Part shown: one piece after another, positions 16,571 to 24,666 of the stretch
Layout of the letters: every line of letters begins with the position of its first letter
Numbering within the stretch: position 1 is the first letter of the stretch
NCBI RefSeq assembly: GCF_000470775.1
Contig: NC_022438.1
Span: 2,542,001-2,606,000 of the forward strand
Length of the DNA stretch: 64,000 nucleotides
Direction of reading: 5' to 3'
From: Leifsonia xyli subsp. cynodontis DSM 46306
GTDB taxonomy: Bacteria; Actinomycetota; Actinomycetes; Actinomycetales; Microbacteriaceae
The notes under the pieces: model-generated
Told to the model about the DNA's origin: nothing
Seen by the model: the letters and a program-made list of their open reading frames with translations, nothing else
Database searches by the model: none
Translations under genes and position numbers: made by a program

Positions 16571-16758
16571 CATCCACAGCAGGATCCGGTACACCCTCTC
16601 CACATCCATGCATTTTGTTCTCCACAGTGCATGAAGCAAAAATAATGCTGGTCAGAAGTCTTTTCTAGCTCCAGTGACGACAGTTATCCCCAGACAGTCG
16701 TGCGTTTATCCACGAGATTTCCCCGGTCTTGAACGTCTTTTCCACACAGTTATCCACA
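16571..16758 (+). promoter_or_regulatory. Cluster of DnaA-box-like 9-mers
   Basis: The 319 bases between 16446 and 16764 hold no gene. Several 9-mers resemble the DnaA box TTATCCACA, all in the same orientation: 16571-16579, 16597-16605, 16618-16626, 16684-16692, 16706-16714, 16738-16746 and a perfect one at 16750-16758. The intervening sequence is AT-rich for this genome. The last box lies just beyond the 3' end of the serine hydrolase gene. A replication origin is unlikely because dnaA and dnaN are absent; a titration or accessory DnaA-binding site is possible. Confidence 0.45.
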
Positions 16759-16764
16759 GGTAAA

Positions 16765-17793
16765 TCACCCCAGAGCGGCAAGCACCGCGTCCGAGACATC
16801 GCTGAGGTGCCGGAGCGCCCGGTGTCGCTCGTCCGCGGTGTTCGTCAGGTAGGCGACCACGACATCCCGGGCCGGGTCCGCCCAGACATTGCAGATATTG
16901 CTGCCGTTGTGCCCGAAAGCGAGCGGGCTCGCCCGCGAACCGGTGGGCCGGGCGAGCCCGATGGGGCCGCCGAGTTGGAAGCCGTGCGCCCAGCGAACGG
17001 GCCCGCCCATGATCCGATCCGGCTCGCCGTCGCTCGACACGGCCCGCGCTGCTGCGATCGTCTCCGGGCGCAGCACCCCCTCGCCGCCGGCCAGCAGCAT
17101 CCGGTAGAACTCCGCGAGCTCGCGCCCGTTGGTGCTCACCGCCGCAGCCGGGATGGGAACCGAGCGGGTCCGCAGGCGGTTGAAAAGCAGGGTCCGGGCA
17201 CGCTCGGGCACGCTCAACGCGCGCAACGGGACCGCACGGCCGGACTCGGCCGCGGCCAGCCCCAGCGACGTCGCGCCGAGACCCGCGGGCTCCAGCAGTT
17301 CCTCGGCGATGAACCGCTCCACCGGAACCCCGCTCACCCGGCGGACGAGCTCACCCAGGATGAAGCCGAAGCTCAGGATGTGATAGCCCACCACTTCCCC
17401 GGCCGGCCATCGCGGCTTCGCGTCCTCCGCCGCGGCGACCGAGCGCCCCGGGTCGGTCATGCGCACGGTGTCCCCGAGCATCGTCCCGGTCGAATACGGA
17501 ACACCCGCGCGGTGCGAGAGCACCTGCCGGATCGTGACGCCCTTCTTACCGCGGGCGGCGTACCCAGGCCAGTGACGGGCGACAGGATCGTCCAGCCGCA
17601 GCATCCCGCGCTCGGCGAGCAGATGGACAGCGAGAGCGACGAACGGTTTGCTCACCGAGAATGTGTAGAAGAGCGCGGCCGCGCTGCACCCGGAACGGCG
17701 GTCGAGGACGACCTCGCCGCCGCGCAAGACAGTGAGCCAGGCAGCGCCGCCGCGGGCGTCGACGAGATCGGTCACACGGCGGAAATCGGGCAC
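16765..17793 (-). CDS. Serine hydrolase of the beta-lactamase/esterase superfamily
   Basis: A 342-residue protein with the class C beta-lactamase/penicillin-binding fold. The nucleophile motif SVSK is at residues 46-49 (TFSVSKPFVALAVHLLAERGML), the Tyr motif is at VVGYHILSFG, and an HNGSN motif near the C-terminus takes the place of KTG. The substrate could be an ester, a D-amino-acid peptide or a lactam; the HxG form favours an esterase or carboxypeptidase-like role. GTG 17793 is chosen because GGAGGATGCCAGC precedes it. No signal peptide is seen, so it is probably cytoplasmic. DnaA-box-like clusters flank the gene on both sides. Confidence 0.82.
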   Translation of the reverse strand: MPDFRRVTDLVDARGGAAWLTVLRGGEVVLDRRSGCSAAALFYTFSVSKPFVALAVHLLAERGMLRLDDPVARHWPGYAARGKKGVTIRQVLSHRAGVPYSTGTMLGDTVRMTDPGRSVAAAEDAKPRWPAGEVVGYHILSFGFILGELVRRVSGVPVERFIAEELLEPAGLGATSLGLAAAESGRAVPLRALSVPERARTLLFNRLRTRSVPIPAAAVSTNGRELAEFYRMLLAGGEGVLRPETIAAARAVSSDGEPDRIMGGPVRWAHGFQLGGPIGLARPTGSRASPLAFGHNGSNICNVWADPARDVVVAYLTNTADERHRALRHLSDVSDAVLAALG

Positions 17794-18000
17794 GCTGGCA
17801 TCCTCCTCCGCAGCGACCCGGCACGCAATGATCCAGGGAGCGCCCGTCTCTCCGGCGCACGGCCGGCCCGTGGCCCGGAACGGAGTGAGCCCGCTTTTCA
17901 GCCGGCGACGAGCCCACCCCGTTCCCCTCCGCCGACGAGGACGCTGTTCGCGCTTCTGAGCGTGGATGACTCCCTTCGCGAGCATGTCGCAGCGCTGCGT

Positions 18001-18196
18001 CATCCACAGCTTGGATAACGGTGTGAATGACACGATTGTTTTTTCGCACACAGCTTCGAAAATCGAATTTGAGAAGCAAATAACCTGATCAAATGGCTTT
18101 TCTCTAAGCTGAGAATTCTGCGACCATACACATGTCGGGCGTGTCCTCCACATTTTCTCCACGCTCTTCCCCGTGTTGTCCCCAGAGTTATCCACA
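18001..18196 (+). promoter_or_regulatory. Second cluster of DnaA-box-like 9-mers
   Basis: Within the 518-base gap 17794-18311 there is no gene. DnaA-box-like sequences occur at 18001-18009, 18144-18152, 18155-18163 and, perfect, at 18188-18196. AGTTATCCACAG occurs here and also at the left cluster, in the same orientation, so the hydrolase lies between direct copies of this 12-mer. The middle (18010-18120) is AT-rich. The gap must also contain the promoter of the DUF4383 gene. Confidence 0.4.
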
Positions 18197-18311
18197 GCTG
18201 CGCGACAGGGGAGGCGGCGGTTGCGGAAAGCGCCAATCCGATCGGCGGGTCCGCGTCGAACCCCTGATCGAGGTGGGCGGCCCGTCCGCCGTCGTCAAGG
18301 AGGAACGAACA

Positions 18312-18725
18312 ATGCGCACATCACCGAATCGCCTCGTCGCCACCGTCTTCGGCGCCGTCTACCTGCTGGTCGGCCTGCTCGGCTTCGCCTTCACGGGCGG
18401 CGTCGGATTCGTGGCGACCCAGGGCGGGCTGATCCTCGGCATCTTCGAGGTGAACCCGCTTCACAACATCATCCATCTGCTCGTCGGCGCAGCGCTCCTC
18501 ATCGCAGGACTCACCCGCGCCGTCGCCGCCAAGGCGGTGAACACCACGATCGGAGCCGTCTACCTGCTGCTCGGCATCGTGGGCTTCTTCCTGGTCGGGA
18601 CGGAAGCGAACATCCTCGCCCTGAACACGCCCGACCACTTCCTGCACCTCATGAGCGCGATCGTGCTCCTCGGTGTCGGTCTCGGCGCCGAGCGGACCGT
18701 GCGCTCCTCTTCGGCCGCCGTCTGA
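18312..18725 (+). CDS. DUF4383 membrane protein
   Basis: ATG 18312 has a strong AAGGAGG seven bases upstream. The 137-residue product has four hydrophobic helices and the family's typical order: an N-terminal VFGAVYLLVGLLGF, then EVNPLHNIIHLLVGAALL, then TTIGAVYLLLGIVGFFLVG, then NTPDHFLHLMSAIVLLGVG. The two NxxHxxLH-like segments are the recognisable features of DUF4383. Function is unknown; members are common in actinobacteria, often near stress genes. No lesions are seen. Confidence 0.85.
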   Translation: MRTSPNRLVATVFGAVYLLVGLLGFAFTGGVGFVATQGGLILGIFEVNPLHNIIHLLVGAALLIAGLTRAVAAKAVNTTIGAVYLLLGIVGFFLVGTEANILALNTPDHFLHLMSAIVLLGVGLGAERTVRSSSAAV

Positions 18726-18805
18726 CCGATCGGGCCACGGCACTCCCATGAGCAGGATGAGGGAATCCCTATCCCGTCGCTCCGGCGACCCGGGCATTCC
18801 TCGCC

Positions 18806-19264
18806 GTGGCCGCGCTGGGGGCCGGGCTACTGCACGCGGCCCTGGCCCCCAGCGCACCCCTTCCGATGCTCGCCCTGCTGCTGGCCTTCGCGCTGGCGGA
18901 GCTCGGCTGGGCGGTGGCGACACTGGCGCGCGATCGGCCACCGCTGTTCCGCGCCATCCCGGCGCTGGCCCTCGCGCCGATCGGGATGTGGGCGACGCTC
19001 GCCACGATCGGCGCAACGGCATCCTCCGGCACAGTGCTGACGCTCCCGCTCCTGCCGATGGGCGTTGCCTCGCTGCTGGACCTCGCCGTCGCCGCCCCGG
19101 CAGCCGTCGTGCTCCGCCGCCGGCGCCCGGCTCCACCCCAGAGCGGAGCCGTCCGCTTCACCGCCGCTCTCCTGCTCAGCGCCTGCGCTGTCTGCGGCGT
19201 CACCATTCCGGCACTTGGAGCCACTCATGCTGGCATCGCAGCGGTGACGGTCCACCACCACTGA
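18806..19264 (+). CDS. Four-helix membrane protein, possibly N-terminally frameshifted
   Basis: The coherent frame from GTG 18806 reads AALGAGLLHAALAPSAPLPMLALLLAFALAELGWAVATLAR (residues 2-42) and has four hydrophobic segments, ending in HAGIAAVTVHHH. The same frame is sensible upstream of the GTG (APATRAFLAV), but the nearest good ATG (18748, MSRMRESLSR) is in another frame. A single-base loss near 18775 may therefore have removed the true start. Family unknown. The His-rich C-terminus could bind metal, which fits a place beside the heme oxygenase gene, but this is speculation. Confidence 0.5.
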   Translation: MAALGAGLLHAALAPSAPLPMLALLLAFALAELGWAVATLARDRPPLFRAIPALALAPIGMWATLATIGATASSGTVLTLPLLPMGVASLLDLAVAAPAAVVLRRRRPAPPQSGAVRFTAALLLSACAVCGVTIPALGATHAGIAAVTVHHH

Positions 19265-19296
19265 TGGTTGACGGGACCGGCCGCCAGAGGACACAC

Positions 19297-19315
19297 TGAG
19301 GTAAGCCTTACTTGA
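19297..19315 (+). promoter_or_regulatory. DtxR/IdeR-type iron box upstream of heme oxygenase
   Basis: TGAGGTAAGCCTTACTTGA lies 16 bases before the heme oxygenase start. It matches 16 of 19 positions of the actinobacterial iron-regulator consensus TWAGGTWAGSCTWACCTWA, with the central GGTAAGCCTTAC palindromic core intact. Heme oxygenases of pathogenic actinobacteria such as Corynebacterium hmuO are known to be repressed by DtxR under iron sufficiency. I infer the same control here. Confidence 0.75.
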
Positions 19316-19330
19316 TCTGGAGACCTCATC

Positions 19331-19981
19331 GTGGCCGAGCCCATCCCCTTCTCCCAAGCACTCCGCGAGCGCACCCAGACTGTCCACGAGGAGAGCGAAG
19401 GCGCGACCTTCATGCAGGACCTCATGAGCGGCAAAGGCAGCCGGGAAGACTATATCCACCTGCTCGCGCAGCACTGGTTCATCTACGACGCGCTGGAAAC
19501 GGCCGCCGGTTGGATGGCGGACGACCCGATCGCCGCCCTGTTCATCACCCCGAAGCTCACGCGCCTGCCCGCCATCGAAGCCGACCTGGAGTTCCTCCTC
19601 GGTGAGGACTGGCGCGACCGCGTCCACCCGCTCCCGAGCACACTGCGCTACACCGCGCGCATCCGCGAGGTCGGCAGCACCTGGCCGGGCGGCTTCGTCG
19701 CCCACCACTACACGCGCTACCTGGGCGACCTCTCTGGCGGCCAGATCATCCGCACGCTTCTACAGCGTCAGTACGGCTTCGAGACCAACGGGGTCGGTTT
19801 CTACCTCTTCGCCGAGATCGCCAAGCCGAAAGTGTTCAAGGACGTCTACCGGGCCCAGCTCGACGCGGTGGACTGGAACGAGGAGGAGCGCGACCGCGTG
19901 ATCGCCGAGGTCGGCCTCGCTTTCCGGTTCAACACACAGCTGTTCGACGATCTGGCGGCGGCCAAGGCGGCGGCCGCCTGA
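19331..19981 (+). CDS. hmuO: Heme oxygenase (biliverdin-producing)
   Basis: A 216-residue HmuO-type heme oxygenase. The proximal heme ligand is His19 in RTQTVHEESE, and the distal-helix motif is YLGDLSGGQIIRTLLQR with the flexible glycines that contact bound heme and oxygen. It opens heme to biliverdin, carbon monoxide and free iron, using electrons from a reductase not seen in this window. It is cytoplasmic. The start is GTG 19331, close behind an iron box at 19297-19315, so expression should rise when iron is scarce. No lesions are visible. Confidence 0.93.
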   Translation: MAEPIPFSQALRERTQTVHEESEGATFMQDLMSGKGSREDYIHLLAQHWFIYDALETAAGWMADDPIAALFITPKLTRLPAIEADLEFLLGEDWRDRVHPLPSTLRYTARIREVGSTWPGGFVAHHYTRYLGDLSGGQIIRTLLQRQYGFETNGVGFYLFAEIAKPKVFKDVYRAQLDAVDWNEEERDRVIAEVGLAFRFNTQLFDDLAAAKAAAA

Positions 19982-19996
19982 ACACCCCCGGGCCGG

Positions 19997-20350
19997 TCAG
20001 CGCAGGCTGAGCACGAAAGACGCGTTCCCGAACCGCACGATCGAGCCCGGGTCCACCTCGTGCCGGGTGTTCGGATCGCACGCGAACGTCCCCTCGCCAG
20101 GGTAGGTGATGGTCGTCCCGTTCGCCGACCCGAGATCCATCACCCAGAAGACATCGTCGTACCGGCCGAATGCCAAGTGCGCACGGGAGACGGACTTCGC
20201 ATCGTCGGCCACCGTGATGAGTTCGACGTGAGCGGGGTCGTCGAACTCGGTTCCGGGCGTGTGGACCGCCGGGTTCCGCCCCACGACTCCGCTCCCGCTG
20301 GACTCCACGCGCTGACCGTCGCTGAACTCCATCACGAATGTCACTGACAT
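19997..20350 (-). CDS. FHA-domain protein
   Basis: This 117-residue protein is nearly all one forkhead-associated domain, which binds phosphothreonine. The visible motifs are GVVGRNP, SVSRAHLAF (the SxxH pair) and DLGSANGTT. ATG 20350 follows a GACGGAG, and the gene overlaps the end of the transglutaminase-like gene by ten bases (ATGTCAGTGA), so translation is probably coupled. It is the last gene of the leftward kinase-MoxR-DUF58 locus and may read phosphorylation by the locus kinase, which is now broken. Confidence 0.88.
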   Translation of the reverse strand: MSVTFVMEFSDGQRVESSGSGVVGRNPAVHTPGTEFDDPAHVELITVADDAKSVSRAHLAFGRYDDVFWVMDLGSANGTTITYPGEGTFACDPNTRHEVDPGSIVRFGNASFVLSLR

Positions 20351-22506
20351 CTCCGTCTTCCCTTCACACCGCTCAGGATGCCACGCCAAGACATCATGAC
20401 TCTAACCCGTGTTCGCACCCCGTGCGCACGCAGCAGAACAGACCGCGCCCGGCGCACACCGACCCAATAGGCGTCCACCTCGGCTTGCGTGGGCTCGTAG
20501 GCGTCGAATGCCACCCGGTCGGCCCGCGCGGCGAGCACCATGACCTCGGCGCTCCGCGCGATCGCGGCGACCTCCTGCCGCGTCGCCGCGCGCGGAACGG
20601 ATTCCCCGAGTTCGGCGATCCGGTCGCGCACCTGAGACCAGCCACCGGTGAGCACGCGCTCCCGTCGGTCCTTCCGGCGCCGCCGCCCGCGGAGGACTCC
20701 GCGCAGCAGCGCAGGCAGCCAGAGCGGTGCGAGCAGCGCAGCCAAAGCGGGGCCGGCGACAGCGGCGATCCCCAGTACAGCGTTCAGGGTGCGCAGCCAC
20801 TCGGGAAGCTCGGGCTCCGGCTTCTTGTCGTCGCCGGCCGAGCCGGTGGAGGAGACGGCATCGGGTCGTGTCGGCGGGGGTGGCGGCAGCACCGTCTCCG
20901 GCAGCGCGATCGCCTTGGTGCTCTCGCGATCGTCCTCCGGCGCCTCCCGTTCGGGCGGGTTGGGATCGATCGCCAGCCAGTGGCCGTCCGCGGTCCGCAC
21001 CTCGACCCACGCGGTGAGATCCGCGCCGGTCACCCGGTCACCCGTCGGCTCGTATCCGACAACCACCCGCGACGGGAAGCCGAGCTGCCGTGCCATCAGC
21101 GCGAGAGCGGGCGCGTACTGCTCGGCGTCGCCGACCATCGGCTCGGTGTCGACTAGTTCGGACAACCAGGCGACGCTGTGACCGGAGCGGCTCGGCGGCT
21201 CCCCCTCACCGCCGTGGCTCGTGTAACCGGCTCGCAGCCAGGTCGTGAGCGCGAGAAGCCGCGCGCCCGGGGAGCCGTCGCCGGCGTGGCGGCCGACGGC
21301 ATCGGCCAGGGAGGCCGGGATGCTGGAGACGCCCGAGCCGGCCCCGGGAGGCACGGCCGCGGCGATGCTCGCGTCCTCGGACATTCCCTCGATCACGGTC
21401 CGCATCGTGTAGCGAGTCCCCTTCCCGACCTCACCGGCGACCGCACCCGCACCCGCCGTGCTGTTGTAGAAGAAACCGTCCAGCGTGATCGACTCGACAG
21501 CGCCCGCCGTGGGAAGCCACGATCCGCGGTAGTCCTCGACGGTGACCGCGACGCGCGCCGACCGGCCCTCGGGCGCAACCGGACGAACCACGCGAAGGGA
21601 GATGCGCTCGTACGCGCCGGAGGCCGGATCGGTCCCCACGGCGAACACGCGGCCATCGTAGTCGTCCAGCACGGCGAGCCGCAGCCGCGAACCCTCCGGC
21701 AGCCCGCCGACGCGCAGCATCACGGTCTCAGCGCCGGGCGGCAGCACGCTGTTGCGGTAGGCGACGAGCGGGCTCAGCTCCGCTCGCGGGTCGAACGGCG
21801 ACGTCACCGCATCCCGGATGACGGTCCGGGACGCGGTGGCCGGCAGCACCGCGGCGATCCCGGCGCCCGCGCCGGCCGTCGCCGCGATGACCGCGGTCGC
21901 CGCCAGGAACCGTCTCGGCCGCGCCCGCCCGCCGCGCGGCATGCCGATCCCGCGGGTCGCCCAGAGCAGCGCCACCACGACGAACAGGATGCCGAGCAGG
22001 ACGGGCCAGAGCGGCTGGTGGCCGCCGAACGCCAGCCCGAACAGGAACACCGCCGCGGCAGCGGCGAGCGCCCAAGCCGGACAGGAAGAACGCAGAACGA
22101 GGGAGAAGCCAGCTGCGGCAGCCGCTGCGACGACCAGCAGAGCGGGCATGAGGAGCGCGCCGTAGTCGCCCAGCGGCAGCGGCACCGACAGCATATCCTT
22201 CCACCCGAACACGGCCCCCGAGGCCAGCATCCCGAGGCCGTCGGGCGTCGGCACCACCACGGCGACCGTTCCCCCGGGGACGGCGAGCGGCGCTCCGACG
22301 AGGGCGAGCGCGAGCGCGGTGGCTCCGGCGACCGCCCAGCCCGGCCAGCGGAACCGAGCGCCGAGCGCCGCGACACCCCCGCCGACGACCACGCCGCCAC
22401 CGATCACCGCCAGCACCCGCCCCTGTTCGTAGACCGGCCACAGCGACGCCGCAGCGACGAGCAGCAGGGCGGCGAAGAAGGCCGCGTCGACGGCGCGCGC
22501 CCTCAC
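20341..22506 (-). CDS. Transglutaminase-like membrane protein lacking the catalytic Cys and His
   Basis: A 721-residue protein starting at GTG 22506, which overlaps the DUF58 stop. Five or more N-terminal helices are followed by an extracytoplasmic transglutaminase-like (TgpA/DUF3488 type) region and a further helix near residue 610, then a C-terminal cytoplasmic part. The core reads MVGDAEQYAPALALMARQLGFPSRVVVGYEP and then LTAWVEVRTADGHWLAIDPNPP. Active relatives have Cys in place of the Ala after GD and His or Ser before AWVEV; only the final Asp remains. The protein is therefore probably a structural or binding module. The gene frame is intact over 2.1 kb. Confidence 0.85.
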   Translation of the reverse strand: MRARAVDAAFFAALLLVAAASLWPVYEQGRVLAVIGGGVVVGGGVAALGARFRWPGWAVAGATALALALVGAPLAVPGGTVAVVVPTPDGLGMLASGAVFGWKDMLSVPLPLGDYGALLMPALLVVAAAAAAGFSLVLRSSCPAWALAAAAAVFLFGLAFGGHQPLWPVLLGILFVVVALLWATRGIGMPRGGRARPRRFLAATAVIAATAGAGAGIAAVLPATASRTVIRDAVTSPFDPRAELSPLVAYRNSVLPPGAETVMLRVGGLPEGSRLRLAVLDDYDGRVFAVGTDPASGAYERISLRVVRPVAPEGRSARVAVTVEDYRGSWLPTAGAVESITLDGFFYNSTAGAGAVAGEVGKGTRYTMRTVIEGMSEDASIAAAVPPGAGSGVSSIPASLADAVGRHAGDGSPGARLLALTTWLRAGYTSHGGEGEPPSRSGHSVAWLSELVDTEPMVGDAEQYAPALALMARQLGFPSRVVVGYEPTGDRVTGADLTAWVEVRTADGHWLAIDPNPPEREAPEDDRESTKAIALPETVLPPPPPTRPDAVSSTGSAGDDKKPEPELPEWLRTLNAVLGIAAVAGPALAALLAPLWLPALLRGVLRGRRRRKDRRERVLTGGWSQVRDRIAELGESVPRAATRQEVAAIARSAEVMVLAARADRVAFDAYEPTQAEVDAYWVGVRRARSVLLRAHGVRTRVRVMMSWRGILSGVKGRRRCQ

Positions 22507-23705
22507 GCCGCGGCCTTGCCGAGTGAACGGCCCAGGTCGTCGAGGAACCCGATGGTCAGCACGGTGAGACCGCCGATCCTGCGCAGCGTCGGCAGCCGCC
22601 CCGGACCGCAGACGACCACCACGATCTCCGCTCCGGCCGGGAACCGGAGCGCCCACGACCGCAACTCGCGCATCGTCGGGGCGGTGCCGCACACGAGATA
22701 GGCGAGCGAGACGTCCTCGATCGTGCCCGCCGCCAGCCGTGACAGGCGACCGATTCCCACCCGAGCGGAGCCGAGCTGCACTTCGGCGAGCGCGTCCAGA
22801 AGCCGTGCCGTGCCGATGGTGGGCAGCAGAGCCGGGCGCGTCGCGTCAGCCGGGTTGCCGGTCACCACGCTCAGCCGGCGGCCGTCCCGCACCGCGCGCA
22901 CCGCGATCGAGGCCGCCGCGGAGACGGCCAGCTCGAACTCCTCCTCGTCGGCGTAGTCTCGCTCTGCCAGCGAGAACGCGACCAGCAGGTGACTTCGCCG
23001 CGTCTCCTCGAACTGCCGCACCATCAGGTCTCCGCTGCGGGCAGTGCTCTTCCAGCTGATGTGTCTCCGGTCATCGCCCGGGGCGTACTCGCGCAGCGTA
23101 TGGAACGCCAGGTCGCTCGCGGTCAAGTCTCTGGTCGGCGTCCCCTCCAGGTCACGCACGTAGCCGCTGCTCGCCGCTGGCACTGCCACGGTCACGGGAT
23201 GCACCCGCACCTCAAGCCGTTCGGCCGACTCCACCTCGCGCCGGTACAGCCCGACAGGATCGCCGCGCACGGTGCGCACCGGCCCCACCACGACCAGCCC
23301 ACGCCGGAGCGCCGGGACCGACAGGGCGCTAACGCCTCCCCGCGACCCGCGGGGCACCACTTCGCGCACCTCATCGCCGATCCGCACCTCCACACGGCTC
23401 GCCCAGCGGCGCCCGGTGCCCGCGCCGAGGACGACCCGCACCGCGACGGGACATCCGACCACGGTGCGAGTGGCGTCCGCCTCCAGACGGGCGGCGTCCC
23501 CCGGTCGCCGCAACAGGAAGAACACCGCGCCCGCGGAGAGCATGAGGAGAGCGGCACCGGCCGCAACGGCCTCCTTCCAGCCGAGCAGAAGGCCTGCAGC
23601 GAAAGCGCCGACACCGGCCGCCACCACGACGCGTCCCGTGCCGGTGACGTGGCCCAGCGCGGCCCGCAGCCGCTCAAGCGCCCACCGTCGCTCCGGCCCC
23701 GGCAC
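22503..23705 (-). CDS. DUF58 protein with vWA-like fold
   Basis: A 400-residue protein with two N-terminal membrane helices (residues 24-64) and a cytoplasmic DUF58 domain. Its signature is LREYAPGDDRRHISWKSTARSGDLMVRQFEETRR. Proteins of this type are the steady partners of MoxR ATPases and transglutaminase-like proteins and are thought to act with them as a chaperone-like assembly at the membrane. GTG 23705 begins 12 bases after the MoxR stop, and the stop overlaps the next start (GTGA). The frame is intact. Confidence 0.88.
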   Translation of the reverse strand: MPGPERRWALERLRAALGHVTGTGRVVVAAGVGAFAAGLLLGWKEAVAAGAALLMLSAGAVFFLLRRPGDAARLEADATRTVVGCPVAVRVVLGAGTGRRWASRVEVRIGDEVREVVPRGSRGGVSALSVPALRRGLVVVGPVRTVRGDPVGLYRREVESAERLEVRVHPVTVAVPAASSGYVRDLEGTPTRDLTASDLAFHTLREYAPGDDRRHISWKSTARSGDLMVRQFEETRRSHLLVAFSLAERDYADEEEFELAVSAAASIAVRAVRDGRRLSVVTGNPADATRPALLPTIGTARLLDALAEVQLGSARVGIGRLSRLAAGTIEDVSLAYLVCGTAPTMRELRSWALRFPAGAEIVVVVCGPGRLPTLRRIGGLTVLTIGFLDDLGRSLGKAAA

Positions 23706-23717
23706 GGCGGCTCTCGG

Positions 23718-24666
23718 TCACACCATCATCCGTTCCGCCGGGGGCAGCACGTCCAGCAGGAGCCGGCCGATCACACTCGCCGCGGTGACCCCGTCGAACT
23801 CGGCCTCCGGATCGAGCGCGAGCCGGTGCGCCAACACGGGCTCAGCGAGGGCTTTCACATCGTCGGGCAGCACATACGCACGTCCCTGCGCCGCCGCCCA
23901 CGTCATCGAGGCGCGCACGAGGGCCTGGCCACCGCGGATGGAGGCGCCCAGCCGCACCTCGTCTCGCGTCGCATCCACCAGCCGGGCGACGTAGTCGATG
24001 ACCGCAGGGTCCGTCCGGGTGCGGCGTGCGATCTCGGACATCCGCTCCAGATGCGCCGCCGAGGCCACGGCCGGCAGCACGAGCTGGTGGACGTCGATAC
24101 GCGCGTTCCCGAGGATCTCGCGCGTCGAAACCGGGTCGGGGTAGCCCAGCGATGTCTTCACAAGGAAACGGTCCAGCTGCGCTTCGGGGAGCCGGTACGT
24201 GCCCGCCTGCTCGATCGGGTTCTGCGTCGCGACCACGAAGAACGGCCGCGGAACCTCATGCACCTCGCCGTCCACGGTGACGCGCCCCTCCTCCATCACC
24301 TCGAGCAGCACGTTCGCGAAGACGGGACCGGCGTGGAAGCGGAACTCCTGGCTGCGCTGGTCGTACACGCTCATCCCGGTCACATCTCCCGGCAGCAGGT
24401 CCGGTGTGAACTGGATGCGGCCGCTCGCCCCGCCGACCGACTGGGCCAGAGCCCGGGCGAGCGCGGTCTTGCCGGTGCCCGGCACATCCTCGAGAAGCAG
24501 GTGCCCGCCGCTGACGAGGGTGGTCAGCGCCAGCTGCACGGATCCGGGTCTTGCCGCGGACGATCCGCTCGACGTTCCCGACGACGGCGGAGAACACATC
24601 AGCGAACCAGGCCGCCTCCTCCGGTGTCATCGGGTCGTTCACGGGTCGCGTCCTCTGGTCGGTCAC
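23718..24666 (-). pseudogene. MoxR-family AAA+ ATPase, frameshifted near the N-terminus
   Basis: GTG 24666 starts TDQRTRPVNDPMTPEEAAWFADVFSAVVGNVERIVRGK; near 24548 the frame changes and resumes SVQLALTTLVSGGHLLLEDVPGTGKTALARALAQ. The Walker A GTGKT, the Walker B-like LLEVMEEG and the sensor VVATQNPIEQAGTYRLPEAQLDRF are all complete, as in MoxR ATPases. The loss or gain of one base removes about 40 residues from the core protein. A shorter product starting inside the second frame would lack part of the AAA+ domain. The gene start overlaps the giant protein's stop (GTGA). Confidence 0.85.

Noticed and set aside
16571..18196. Chromosomal replication origin
   Set aside because: DnaA-box-like repeats and AT-rich DNA are present, but dnaA, dnaN, rpmH or parAB are not nearby, and the boxes sit around an unrelated hydrolase gene.
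20341..22506. Active protein-crosslinking or protease-type transglutaminase
   Set aside because: The catalytic Cys and His positions are Ala and Thr.
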